From: Pseudomonas sp. RIT-PI-r
GTDB taxonomy: Bacteria > Pseudomonadota > Gammaproteobacteria > Pseudomonadales > Pseudomonadaceae
DNA length: 64,000 bases
Direction: 5' to 3'
Assembly (NCBI RefSeq): GCF_001297015.1
Contig: NZ_LIGE01000022.1
Span: 248,001-312,000 of the forward strand
A program made the translations under genes and the position numbers. Below are positions 51,676-60,093 of the stretch, piece by piece (position 1 is the stretch's first letter; each line of letters begins with the position of its first letter). The notes below the pieces were generated by a model that made no database searches, was not told the DNA's origin, and was given only the letters and a program-made list of their open reading frames with translations.

Positions 51676-51894
51676 TTGGAGCGAACCTTCTCGCGAAAGC
51701 GGTGGGTCAGTGGCAATCAAGCTGCCTGACTTACCGCCTTCGCGAGCAGGCTCGCTCCCACATTGGATGGGGTAGAATCAGTTGATTTGGCGTGGCGCAC
51801 CCCTCCCTGTGGGAGCGAGCTTGCTCGCGAATACGGTGGGTCAGCTACAGACTTGTTGGCTGACACGCCGCAATCGCGAGCAGGCTCACTCCTA
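51676..51894. repeat. Cluster of four REP units (two REPINs)
   Basis: First pair: TTGGAGCGAACCTTCTCGCG (51676 on) with the complement at 51739-51760, imperfect. Second pair: TGTGGGAGCGAGCTTGCTCG (51808 on) with TCGCGAGCAGGCTCACTCCT (51874 on), mixing two sub-types. It fills the gap between the convergent acyltransferase and sad genes. Confidence 0.85.
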
Positions 51895-51916
51895 CAAGGG
51901 GTGTCTTGTGTCTGGA

Positions 51917-53308
51917 TTACTTGCGATCCAGCCACACGGTTTGCGCGTTGCAGAATTCGCGTACGCCGAAGTGCGACAGTTCGCGACCGAAACCGCTCTT
52001 CTTCACGCCACCAAAGGTCACACGTGGATCGCTGGCGGAGTAGCCGTTGATGAACACGCCGCCGGTTTCCAGTTCGCTGGTCAGTTGCTGGGCCAGTTGC
52101 ACGTTGGCGGTGTAAATCGTCGCGGTCAGACCGAATTCGCTGTCGTTGGCCAATGCCACGGCATGCGCGCAATCGCGGGCGGTGATGATCGAAGCGACAG
52201 GGCCGAACAATTCCTGTTTGAACGAGGTCATGCGGTCGGTGACGTCGGCCAGCACGGTCGGTTCGTAGTAGTTGCCCGGGCCTTCGGACTTGCCGCCGCC
52301 GAGCAGCAGGGTCGCGCCCTCTTCAAGGGTGTCGCGCACTTGCTGGTCGAGTTCGTCACGCAGGTCGAAACGCGCCATCGGGCCGATGTAAGTATCGGCA
52401 GACAAAGGATCGCCAACCTTCAGTTTGCGCGTGGCTTCGACGAATTTGCGGGTGAATTCTTCAACCACGCCTTCCTCGATGATCAGACGCTTGGCCGCGG
52501 CGCAAACCTGGCCGGAGTTCTGATAACGGCCGATCACCGCGGCTTGCACGGCTTCGTCGATATCGGCGTCGTTGAGCACGATGAACGGGTCGGAACCGCC
52601 CAGTTCCAGCACGCATTTCTTCAGCGCCGCACCGGCCTGAGCGCCAATCGCCATACCGGCGCGGACGCTGCCGGTCAGGGTCACCGCAGCGATGCGCGGG
52701 TCAGAGATCGCAGTGGAGACGCCTTCCGGGGTGACGTTGATCACTTCAAACACGCCATCGGCGAAACCGGCGCGGGTGAACGCATCGCGCAGCAAGTAGG
52801 CGCTGCCCATCACGTTCGGCGCATGTTTGAGCACGTAGGTGTTGCCGGCGATCAGTGCAGGAACGGCGCCACGCAGCACTTGCCAGATCGGAAAGTTCCA
52901 CGGCATCACAGCGAGGATCGGACCCAGCGGACGGTATTCGATGCGCGCCTTGCCGCCTTCGACCTGAGTCGCTTCGGCGTCGAGCATGGTTGGGCCGTGT
53001 TCGGCGTACCACTCGCACAGCTTCGCGCATTTTTCGATTTCGCCACGGGCCTGAGCAATCGGCTTGCCCATTTCCTGAGTGATCATGGTGGCCATGGCTT
53101 CAGCGGTTTCACGCAGCGCGCCGGCAAGAGCGGTCAACAGACGCGAGCGATCCTGCAATGGCTTGCGCTTCCATTTGCCGAAACCATAAGCGGCGCGGGT
53201 CAGCGCGGCGTCAAGCGCAGCGGCGGATTCAAAGGCGTAATGCCCGATCTGCTCGCCGGTGGTCGGGTTGATCGAGATAGCGTGGGTCTGGCTGGAAATC
53301 TGGCTCAT
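51917..53308 (-). CDS. sad: NAD-dependent succinate semialdehyde dehydrogenase
   Basis: 463 residues from ATG 53308 (AGGA 8 bases before), matching E. coli Sad/YneI (462). Aldehyde dehydrogenase features: VMPWNFPIWQVLR, LTGSVRAGMAIG, catalytic ELGGSDPF glutamate and GQVCAAAKR catalytic cysteine, and the EEYRR-type end GFGRELSHFG. It oxidises succinate semialdehyde to succinate with NAD+, the last step of GABA/putrescine use. The divergent LysR gene resembles E. coli PtrR (YneJ), which also neighbours sad there. Confidence 0.9.
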   Translation of the reverse strand: MSQISSQTHAISINPTTGEQIGHYAFESAAALDAALTRAAYGFGKWKRKPLQDRSRLLTALAGALRETAEAMATMITQEMGKPIAQARGEIEKCAKLCEWYAEHGPTMLDAEATQVEGGKARIEYRPLGPILAVMPWNFPIWQVLRGAVPALIAGNTYVLKHAPNVMGSAYLLRDAFTRAGFADGVFEVINVTPEGVSTAISDPRIAAVTLTGSVRAGMAIGAQAGAALKKCVLELGGSDPFIVLNDADIDEAVQAAVIGRYQNSGQVCAAAKRLIIEEGVVEEFTRKFVEATRKLKVGDPLSADTYIGPMARFDLRDELDQQVRDTLEEGATLLLGGGKSEGPGNYYEPTVLADVTDRMTSFKQELFGPVASIITARDCAHAVALANDSEFGLTATIYTANVQLAQQLTSELETGGVFINGYSASDPRVTFGGVKKSGFGRELSHFGVREFCNAQTVWLDRK

Positions 53309-53411
53309 GGCGTTGTCCTGCATGTTCGTCGGATGAGCCTAGAGTAGGGTGGTGTTTGTTTTCTGGAAACTGAATAATAAAGATCGTTTCTTTCACGATT
53401 GGAGAATGACT

Positions 53412-54290
53412 GTGGATCTGGTGCAGCTGGAAATCTTCAAAGCCGTTGCCGAACACGGCAGCATCAGCGCCGCCGCCACGCAGATCCATCGCGTGCCGTC
53501 GAACCTGACTACGCGGATCAAGCAGCTTGAGCAGGATTTGGGTGTCGATCTGTTTATTCGCGAGAAAAGTCGTCTGCGCCTGTCGCCGGCGGGGTGGAGT
53601 TTTCTTGAGTACGCGCGGCGCATTCTTGATCTGGTGCAAGAGGCGCGCGCCACGGTGGCGGGCGAAGAACCGCAGGGCGCGTTTCCTTTGGGTTCGCTGG
53701 AAAGCACGGCGGCGGTACGCATCCCCGAATTGCTCGCGGCCTACAACCAGTTGCATCCGAAAGTCGATCTCGATCTGTCCACCGGACCCTCGGGGACGAT
53801 GATCGACGGCGTACTTTCCGGGCGGCTCGCAGCGGCGTTTGTCGACGGCCCGGTGCTGCACCCGACGCTGGAAGGCGTGCCGGCCTTCGAAGAGGAAATG
53901 GTCATCATCGCGCCGCTCAATCACGCCCCCGTGCAGCGTGCGGCGGATGTCAACGGCGAGAACATCTACGCCTTCCGCTCCAACTGTTCCTATCGTCACC
54001 ACTTTGAAAAATGGTTCAGCACCGACGCTGCCGTGCCGGGCAAGATCTTCGAAATGGAGTCCTACCACGGCATGCTTGCATGCGTCAGTGCAGGCGCCGG
54101 TCTGGCACTGATGCCGCGCAAGATGCTGCAGAGCATGCCGGGCAGCGCAACGGTGAGTGTCTGGCCGCTGGCGGCGGATTTCCGCTACCTGACGACGTGG
54201 CTGGTGTGGCGGCGCGGTACGGTGTCGCGCAGTCTGAGCATGTTTGTGCGTTTGCTCGAAGAGCGCGGAGTCGTGCGGGCGGAGGAATGA
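53412..54290 (+). CDS. LysR-family regulator (PtrR/YneJ-like)
   Basis: 292 residues. I place the start at GTG 53412 because GGAG lies 7 bases before it; ATG 53406 is too close to that site. [40 protein letters not shown] (outline), then LysR binding domain. Divergent from sad, as in E. coli, so control of succinate semialdehyde oxidation is likely. Followed by a strong terminator. Confidence 0.9.
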   Translation: MDLVQLEIFKAVAEHGSISAAATQIHRVPSNLTTRIKQLEQDLGVDLFIREKSRLRLSPAGWSFLEYARRILDLVQEARATVAGEEPQGAFPLGSLESTAAVRIPELLAAYNQLHPKVDLDLSTGPSGTMIDGVLSGRLAAAFVDGPVLHPTLEGVPAFEEEMVIIAPLNHAPVQRAADVNGENIYAFRSNCSYRHHFEKWFSTDAAVPGKIFEMESYHGMLACVSAGAGLALMPRKMLQSMPGSATVSVWPLAADFRYLTTWLVWRRGTVSRSLSMFVRLLEERGVVRAEE

Positions 54291-54310
54291 AGACTGCAAT
54301 AAAAAGGTCA

Positions 54311-54349
54311 AAAACCGCTGATTCCGGAATTCGGGATCAGCGGTTTTTT
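54311..54349. terminator. Bidirectional intrinsic terminator
   Basis: AAAACCGCTGAT ... ATCAGCGGTTTTTT with 12-bp perfect stem between the LysR gene (plus) and the GST gene (minus). Confidence 0.95.
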
Positions 54350-54351
54350 CA

Positions 54352-54975
54352 TTATGGCGTGCCGTTTCGCCCATACAGGCGATAACCGTTACGTTGGTTC
54401 AAACGGTCGTAGTAGGCGCTGACGGCGGGCAAGTGCGGATGGGCAAGCGGCGTTTCGAACCAGCGATTCACCGACAGCCCGATCGGAATATCCGCCAGTG
54501 AAAACGCTTCGCCACTGACGTAAGCTCCGGTCGATTGCAGCTGTCGATCAAGGATCTGCATGTTCTTCGACCATTGTTCGATCCCGGTGGCCAACGCAGC
54601 GCTGTCCTGATAGTCCGGCGACTTGCGCACCAGCGACATCAGCGGATAGGACCACGAGCGATTCAGCTCCGAAGCCTGCCAGTCGATCCATTGATCGACC
54701 CGTGCCCGAGCCATCGGCTCAGACGGATAAAGCTGCGCGCCGCCGTAGCGCGAGACCAGATAACGAATGATTGAATTGGATTCCCACAAGGTGAAATCGC
54801 CATCCTCGATCACCGGCACCATGGCGCATGGATTCAAGGCGAGGAACTGCGGCGTATTCGTCGATCTGAACCCCGAACCCCAATCTTCACGCGTGAAGGG
54901 AATCTGCAATTCAGCACACGTCCACAACACTTTGCGCACGTTGATCGATGAGGCTTTGCCAAGTATTCGCAGCAT
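54352..54975 (-). CDS. Glutathione S-transferase
   Basis: 207 residues. Thioredoxin-like N-terminal domain ([18 protein letters not shown]; catalytic Ser in ASSINV, as in the theta/beta-like bacterial GSTs), cis-Pro motif [11 protein letters not shown] and glutathione-binding ESNSIIRYL. The helical C-terminal domain ends with FSLADIPIG. Broad detoxification or a specific conjugation step; it may be separate from the NCS1 cluster upstream on the same strand. Confidence 0.92.
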   Translation of the reverse strand: MLRILGKASSINVRKVLWTCAELQIPFTREDWGSGFRSTNTPQFLALNPCAMVPVIEDGDFTLWESNSIIRYLVSRYGGAQLYPSEPMARARVDQWIDWQASELNRSWSYPLMSLVRKSPDYQDSAALATGIEQWSKNMQILDRQLQSTGAYVSGEAFSLADIPIGLSVNRWFETPLAHPHLPAVSAYYDRLNQRNGYRLYGRNGTP

Positions 54976-55033
54976 TGGATATCCCTATCCCTCTAGTCGT
55001 CGGACGTAAAGAAATACCACACCGAAACGAAGA

Positions 55034-55056
55034 AGACCCGCACATGGCGGGCCTCC
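55034..55056 (-). terminator. Probable terminator after NCS1 permease
   Basis: On the minus strand GCCCGCCATGTGCGGGTCTTCTT: 5-6-bp GC stem followed by a pyrimidine tract, 20 bases after the permease stop and before the GST gene. Confidence 0.6.
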
Positions 55057-55074
55057 GTTATTAAACAATCAATC

Positions 55075-56490
55075 TCACAGACTGCTCGCCAGTTTCCCGC
55101 CCATCATCCGTCGACGGTAGGAGGTATCCCGATTGGCCAGCCAGAAGTACAGCGGCGACGTCACCAGCAAGCCCACCAGCCACGACAGGTCAGCGCCGTT
55201 GATGTGTGCCGACACCGGGCCGACGTACAGCGGCGTGTTCATGAACGGGATCTGCACGGCGATGCCGATCGCGTAGGCCAGCAACGCCTGCGGGTTGTAG
55301 CGCCCGTAGATGCCGCCATCGACCTGGAAGATCGACTGGATGTCGTACTGGCCTTTGTGGATCGCGTAGAAGTCGATCAGGTTGATCGCTGTCCACGGCA
55401 CCAACACCACCAGCAACACCAACACCATATCGACGAAGTGGCCGATGAAGTCCTTCGAGGCGCCGACGGCGGCGAAGCAGCAGGCCAGCAGCACGATGAT
55501 CGAGATCACCGCACGGCTCTTGGCAGTGGGGATCCAGCGGTAGGCGAAGGTCTGCACCAGGGTGATCAGCGAAAGTACCGCGCCGTACAGGTTGAGGGCG
55601 TTGTGGCTGATCACGCTGAGCAGGAACAGCACCAGCATCAGCGGGCCGATCGAGCCGGTGGCGAGTTTGACCGCGTCCATGGTGTCCATGCCCACCGGCG
55701 TCGCCAGCACCGCGACGGCGCCGAAGATGAACGCCAGGCTCGAGCCCAGCGCCGAACCCAGATAGGTCGTCCAGAACGTCGACGAGACTTTGACGTCGGC
55801 CGGCAAGTAACGCGAATAGTCGGAGACGTACGGTGCGAACGCGATCTGCCACAGCGCCGCCAGCGACACGGTGGCCAGCCAGCCGGAGAGGTTGAAGCTG
55901 CCACGGGTGAGGAAGTCATCGGTTTGAATATGGGTGAAGATGTAGCCGAAGCCGACGACGATGCCGATCCCCAGCACCCAAGTGCCGATGCGGTTAAGCA
56001 CGTGGATGAAACGGTAGCCGATGATGCCGATGATTCCCGAACCGAGCGCGCCGATAACGATGCCGACCGGCACTGGAACGCTATCGACCACGCCATGCAG
56101 CGATTTGCCGGCGAGGACGATGTTGGAAGCGAAGAAACCGATGTACATGACGCCGGCGATCAGCACCACCAGCAGCGCACCGAGGGAGCCGAACTGGGCG
56201 CGGCTCTGGATCATCTGCGGGATGCCCATCTGCGGGCCTTGCGCCGAGTGCAGCGCCATCAGCACGCCGCCAACCAGATGGCCGACGAGAATCGCGACGA
56301 TGCCCCAGACCAGATTCAAGTGAAACAACTGCACGCCCAGCGCACCGGTGACGATGGGCAACGGCGCGATGTTGCCGCCGAACCACAGCGTGAACAGATC
56401 CCTGACCTTTCCGTGGCGATCTTCGGGGGGCACGTATCCTATCGTGTGTTTTTCAATCAGCGGAGCGGAGGATGCTGCAGGGGTAGCCAT
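55075..56490 (-). CDS. NCS1-family permease (cytosine/purine permease type)
   Basis: 471 residues from ATG 56490 (GGAG 6 bases before). About twelve helices; LFTLWFGGNIAPLPIVTGALG, GPQMGIPQMIQSRAQFG and FAPYVSDYSRYLPADV are the NCS1 (CodB/PurP/thiamine) landmarks. NCS1 carriers take up nitrogen bases, hydantoins, allantoin or vitamins with H+ or Na+. It is divergent from a LysR gene and near a set of amide/imine-processing enzymes, so it probably imports an N-containing ring compound. Confidence 0.92.
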   Translation of the reverse strand: MATPAASSAPLIEKHTIGYVPPEDRHGKVRDLFTLWFGGNIAPLPIVTGALGVQLFHLNLVWGIVAILVGHLVGGVLMALHSAQGPQMGIPQMIQSRAQFGSLGALLVVLIAGVMYIGFFASNIVLAGKSLHGVVDSVPVPVGIVIGALGSGIIGIIGYRFIHVLNRIGTWVLGIGIVVGFGYIFTHIQTDDFLTRGSFNLSGWLATVSLAALWQIAFAPYVSDYSRYLPADVKVSSTFWTTYLGSALGSSLAFIFGAVAVLATPVGMDTMDAVKLATGSIGPLMLVLFLLSVISHNALNLYGAVLSLITLVQTFAYRWIPTAKSRAVISIIVLLACCFAAVGASKDFIGHFVDMVLVLLVVLVPWTAINLIDFYAIHKGQYDIQSIFQVDGGIYGRYNPQALLAYAIGIAVQIPFMNTPLYVGPVSAHINGADLSWLVGLLVTSPLYFWLANRDTSYRRRMMGGKLASSL

Positions 56491-56701
56491 GACGAACTCC
56501 AAGGCAAGGATGAGTACGTGGACGTACTTCGGCAAGCGCCGGCACGGGCGGCGCATTTCTTGTTGAAGTGATCATGTGCAAAGCGTCGGGATAGATAAAT
56601 TAGTAAGTTTGTTGCTACAGACGTTAAAAAAAATATGCTCTGGGTTACGCGCCGCTCCGGTATGTTCAGGCTTCTCTCTTATCTGAATTCATACCGCTTT
56701 C

Positions 56702-56728
56702 TGTAGGCGCTGCCAAAGGCTGCGATCC
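56702..56728. repeat. Single arm of the GCTGCCGAAGG repeat family
   Basis: TGTAGGCGCTGCCAAAGGCT and following TGCGATC resembles one arm of the element at 1914-2007 with two changes. It lies in the leader of the LysR gene, 22 bases before its ATG. Confidence 0.65.
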
Positions 56729-56749
56729 TTTGATTTTCTGGAGATTCCC

Positions 56750-57661
56750 ATGGCCGCCTACAACCTGCGCCAGCTCAAATACTTCGTCACCACCGCCGAT
56801 TGCGGCAGCGTCGCCGAAGCGTCGCGCAAGCTCTATATCGCGCAGCCATCGGTCTCCACCGCGATCAAGCACCTGGAAGAAAGCTTCGGCGTGCAGCTGT
56901 TCATCCGCCACCACGCCCAGGGCGTTTCCCTGACACCCAGCGGCTCACGTTTCTATCGCAAGGCGCTGGAGTTGTTGCGCGTTGCCCACGAATTCGAACA
57001 GAACGCTTTGGCCGACAACGACGTGGTCGCCGGGCAGATCGATATCGGCTGTTTCGAAACCGTCGCGCCGCTGTACCTGCCGCGCCTGATCGCCGGTTTC
57101 AAGGCGCGTTGGCCCGGTGTGGAAATCCGTATTCGCGACGGCGAGCAGCAAGAGCTGGTGCAGGCCCTGACCGCCGGCAGCATCGACGTGGCGATGATGT
57201 TCGAACACGATCTCGACAGCACCATCGAAACCACGCCGCTGATGCCGCCGCAGCAGCCATACGCCTTGCTCCCGGCCAACCATCGCTTCGCGCAACAGGC
57301 CAAGGTCTCGCTGCATGATCTGGTGCTGGAACCGATGATCCTGCTCGACGTGGTGCCGAGCCGAACCTACTTCGTGAGCATCTTCGAGGAGCGCGGACTG
57401 ACGCCGAATATCGTCTTCAGCTCACCGTCGATCGAGATGGTGCGCGGCATGGTCGGCAATGGTTTCGGCTTTTCGATTCTGGTGACCAAGCCGTTCAGCG
57501 ATTACACCTACGACGGCCAGCAAGTCGTGTGCGTGCCACTGGCGGAGAGCGTCACCGGATCGGGATTGTCGGCGGCGTGGCTGCGGCGCGTGCAACTGAC
57601 CAAACCGGTGCAGTTGTTCGTCGATCATTGCCGAGAGGAGTTGGCCCGACTGTACGCTTGA
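56750..57661 (+). CDS. LysR-family regulator
   Basis: 303 residues, CTGGAG before ATG. HTH: LRQLKYFVTTADCGSVAEASRKLYIAQPSVSTAIKHLE (outline); binding domain with IDIGCFETVAPLYLPRLIAGF and MVGNGFGFSILVTKP. It lies between the NCS1 permease (divergent) and the ArgE unit (convergent) and is likely the regulator of this cluster. The ATVAP/FETVAPLYLP phrase is typical of CbbR/OxyR-like ligand pockets, but the inducer is unknown. Confidence 0.92.
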   Translation: MAAYNLRQLKYFVTTADCGSVAEASRKLYIAQPSVSTAIKHLEESFGVQLFIRHHAQGVSLTPSGSRFYRKALELLRVAHEFEQNALADNDVVAGQIDIGCFETVAPLYLPRLIAGFKARWPGVEIRIRDGEQQELVQALTAGSIDVAMMFEHDLDSTIETTPLMPPQQPYALLPANHRFAQQAKVSLHDLVLEPMILLDVVPSRTYFVSIFEERGLTPNIVFSSPSIEMVRGMVGNGFGFSILVTKPFSDYTYDGQQVVCVPLAESVTGSGLSAAWLRRVQLTKPVQLFVDHCREELARLYA

Positions 57662-57679
57662 GTACAGGCGGACCGGGCT

Positions 57680-58828
57680 TCAAGCGCGGATAAACGCCAG
57701 CACACGCTGGAGCATGTCATCGCAAGCCTTCAGTTGATCGAGGCTGACAAACTCGTCGGGTTTGTGGCCCTGATCCATGCTGCCGGGCCCGCAGACCACG
57801 GTGGCAATGCCCACCGCATCAAACAGACCGCCTTCAGTGCCGAACGCCACCGTGCCAAAATCTGTCGAACCGCAGAACGCCGCAATCAACTCGGCGGCCT
57901 GGCTCTGCGCATCGGTGACCAGCCCCGGATACGCCGACAATGCGCTGAAGCGGATGTCACTTTGCGCACTGACCGCACGCATGCGCGGCAGCACTTCGCG
58001 CTCGGCGTAGGCTTGCAGTGCTTGCGCGACCAGCGCCGGATCCTGCGAGGGCAGGGCGCGGATTTCGAAGTCGAAACGGCAATCGGCCGGGACGATGTTC
58101 AGCGCTTTACCGCCGCTGATCAGCCCGGTTTGCACGGTGCTGTAGGGCGGATCGAAACGTTTGTCGTGATGCTCCGGCGCTTTCAGTTGCTGACCGAGGC
58201 GCCCCAGCTCGCCGATCAGTGCGGCGGCGTATTCGATGGCGTTGACGCCGAGCGGGGCATACGCCGAATGGCACGGATGGCCATGCACGTCGCAGCGCAT
58301 TGCCAGTTTGCCCTTGTGGCCGAGTACCGGTTTCAGTTCGGTCGGCTCGCCGATGATGCACAGCAGTGGTTTGACCGGACGCTGCTCCAGCACCTTGAGC
58401 AACGAACGCACACCGAGGCAGCCGACTTCTTCGTCATACGACAACGCGATGTGCACCGGCAGGCGCAACGGCGCCTGTACCAGCGCTGGCACCAGGGCGA
58501 GCACGCAGGCGATGTAGCCCTTCATGTCCGCCGTGCCACGCCCGAACAGTTTGCCGTCGCGCTCGGTCAGTTGAAACGGCGGCAGTGTCCACGGCTGGCC
58601 ATCGACCGGCACCACATCGGTGTGCCCGGACAGCACGATGCCCGGTTGATCCACCGGGCCGATCGTGGCGAACAGATTGGCTTTGCTGCGCTCATCGTTG
58701 TAGATCAGCGCGCAGGGCACGTCGAAACCTTCGAGGTAATCACGTACGAATTCGATCAGCTGCAAGTTGGATTCACGGCTGGTGGTGTCAAACCCCACCA
58801 GCGCCCTGAGCAACTCGATGCTGTTCAT
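57680..58828 (-). CDS. argE: ArgE/DapE-family deacylase
   Basis: 382 residues, typical M20 metallopeptidase length. Metal site SGHTDVVPVDGQ, catalytic YDEEVGCLG glutamates, GEPTELKPV and HKPDEFVSL. It is annotated as acetylornithine deacetylase by similarity, but in this context it may remove an N-acyl group from a degradation intermediate rather than work in arginine synthesis (Pseudomonas makes ornithine with ArgJ). Start overlaps the DUF1028 stop by 4 bases. Confidence 0.9.
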   Translation of the reverse strand: MNSIELLRALVGFDTTSRESNLQLIEFVRDYLEGFDVPCALIYNDERSKANLFATIGPVDQPGIVLSGHTDVVPVDGQPWTLPPFQLTERDGKLFGRGTADMKGYIACVLALVPALVQAPLRLPVHIALSYDEEVGCLGVRSLLKVLEQRPVKPLLCIIGEPTELKPVLGHKGKLAMRCDVHGHPCHSAYAPLGVNAIEYAAALIGELGRLGQQLKAPEHHDKRFDPPYSTVQTGLISGGKALNIVPADCRFDFEIRALPSQDPALVAQALQAYAEREVLPRMRAVSAQSDIRFSALSAYPGLVTDAQSQAAELIAAFCGSTDFGTVAFGTEGGLFDAVGIATVVCGPGSMDQGHKPDEFVSLDQLKACDDMLQRVLAFIRA

Positions 58829-59502
58829 CGATCATCACCGGCGACGCCATAACCCGGCGCTTTGGCGGGGTCGAGGGCGCGGTCGATGTAGTCCTGAAGC
58901 TGCGGCTGATAGGCATCCCAGAGCTTTTGCAACTGACCGATCGGGTCTTCATCGGCCCAATCCACGCGCAAATTCACGATCGGCCAGGTCTGTTCACCGA
59001 CCACGACAACAGCAGCCGAATGCACCGGGCCGGCTTCACCACCGAGCGCTTGCGCGGCGTGCAGGGCTTTGAGCAGACGATCGGCGAGTTGCCCTTCGCC
59101 ATCCTCAAAGGCACTGACCATGGCTTCGATCACCGAACGCCCTGCGAGCATGTTGCCGGCGGCAACGCATTGTTCGCCGGAGACCGCGTTGTGCACGCCG
59201 AGGGTTTGCGCACCGCTGAAGTGCGCGGTCTGGCCGAGGTGGTTGATCGCGGTGATCTGGCGGTACTGGCTGTAGCCGTTGCGGGTGAGAACTTTGTCCA
59301 GCGCATCGTCCGGGGCCAGGCCTTGCTCCATCAACGCAAGGACCTCCGGGCCGAGGGACGGCAGGGTGATGTTCTGGCTCGACACGGCGCCAACGCCCGG
59401 CAGCAGCCATGGGCAGCGGGCGCCGACGGCGATGCTGGAGGAACTGATGGCGACACCGAACTGGCCGGTTTCGGCGCAGCGGGCTGCGATTGAAAAGGTC
59501 AT
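58825..59502 (-). CDS. DUF1028 family protein (Ntn-hydrolase-like)
   Basis: 225 residues. MTFSIAARCAETGQFGVAISSSSIAVGARCPW at the start and AAGNMLAGRSVIEAM mark DUF1028, a family with an Ntn-hydrolase-type fold that is common beside amide- or peptide-degrading genes. The second residue Thr2 could become an N-terminal nucleophile after Met removal. It probably hydrolyses an amide bond in the pathway. Coupled to argE. Confidence 0.88.
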   Translation of the reverse strand: MTFSIAARCAETGQFGVAISSSSIAVGARCPWLLPGVGAVSSQNITLPSLGPEVLALMEQGLAPDDALDKVLTRNGYSQYRQITAINHLGQTAHFSGAQTLGVHNAVSGEQCVAAGNMLAGRSVIEAMVSAFEDGEGQLADRLLKALHAAQALGGEAGPVHSAAVVVVGEQTWPIVNLRVDWADEDPIGQLQKLWDAYQPQLQDYIDRALDPAKAPGYGVAGDDR

Positions 59503-59536
59503 CTAATGAACTCCTTGGGTGTCTGGACTGGCCTCT

Positions 59537-59597
59537 TCGCGAGCAGGCTCACTCCTACGGTGAAGCATTGCAAATGTAGGAGTGAGCCTGCTCGCGA
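59537..59597. repeat. REPIN (AGGAGTGAGCCTGCTCGCGA family) inside cluster
   Basis: 22-bp arms 59537-59558 and 59576-59597, perfect. It sits in the 118-base gap between the Rid and DUF1028 genes and may reduce expression of the downstream pair. Confidence 0.92.
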
Positions 59598-59620
59598 TGG
59601 CCATAACGCGGTGAGCCTGC

Positions 59621-60037
59621 TTACTCGGGAATCACCGCAATCACATCAATCTCCATCAACCACTGCGGCTGCCCCAGCGCCGACACCACCAGCCCGGTGG
59701 AGATCGGGAACACACCTTTGAGCCACTTGCCCACTTCGCCATACACCGCCTCGCGATAACGCGGGTCGATCAGGTAGGTGGTGGTCTTGACGATGTGGCT
59801 CATGTCGCTGCCGGCTTCTTCTAGCAGTTGCTTGACGTTGCGCATGGCTTGTTCGGCTTGCGCACGCGGATCACCCAGACCGACCAGATTGCCGTCGAAA
59901 TCAGTACCGACCTGACCACGGACATACACCGTGTTACCGGCACGCACGGCCTGGCACAGATCATTGTCCAGGGTCTGGTTCGGGTAGGTGTCTTTGGTGT
60001 TGAACATACGAATGCGCGTGTGGGTTGGCTTGCTCAT
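59621..60037 (-). CDS. Rid (YjgF/UK114) family protein, non-canonical
   Basis: 138 residues from ATG 60037 (GGAG 6 bases before). Family features VRAGNTVYVRGQVG, GDPRAQAEQAMRNVKQLLEEAG and FPISTGLVVSALGQPQWLMEIDVIAV. By hand alignment on the final EID/EIE strand, the arginine that RidA uses for imine hydrolysis is Leu121 here. Subgroups without this arginine exist and are not archetypal imine deaminases. Role in the pathway is therefore open: hydrolysis of an unusual imine or carbamate, or ligand binding. Confidence 0.88.
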   Translation of the reverse strand: MSKPTHTRIRMFNTKDTYPNQTLDNDLCQAVRAGNTVYVRGQVGTDFDGNLVGLGDPRAQAEQAMRNVKQLLEEAGSDMSHIVKTTTYLIDPRYREAVYGEVGKWLKGVFPISTGLVVSALGQPQWLMEIDVIAVIPE

Positions 60038-60093
60038 GTGCAGCTCCAGAGTCAGGGTTGCCCGGCGCAATCGGCGCCGGAGCGAAAAGGACA

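Noticed and set aside
51782..53347. Plus-strand open frame (521 codons) across sad
   Set aside because: Starts in REP sequence and is antisense to an aldehyde dehydrogenase with catalytic Cys and Glu in the other strand.
55204..56571. Plus-strand open frame (455 codons) across the NCS1 permease
   Set aside because: Low-complexity R/H/D/Q product, antisense to a motif-rich permease.
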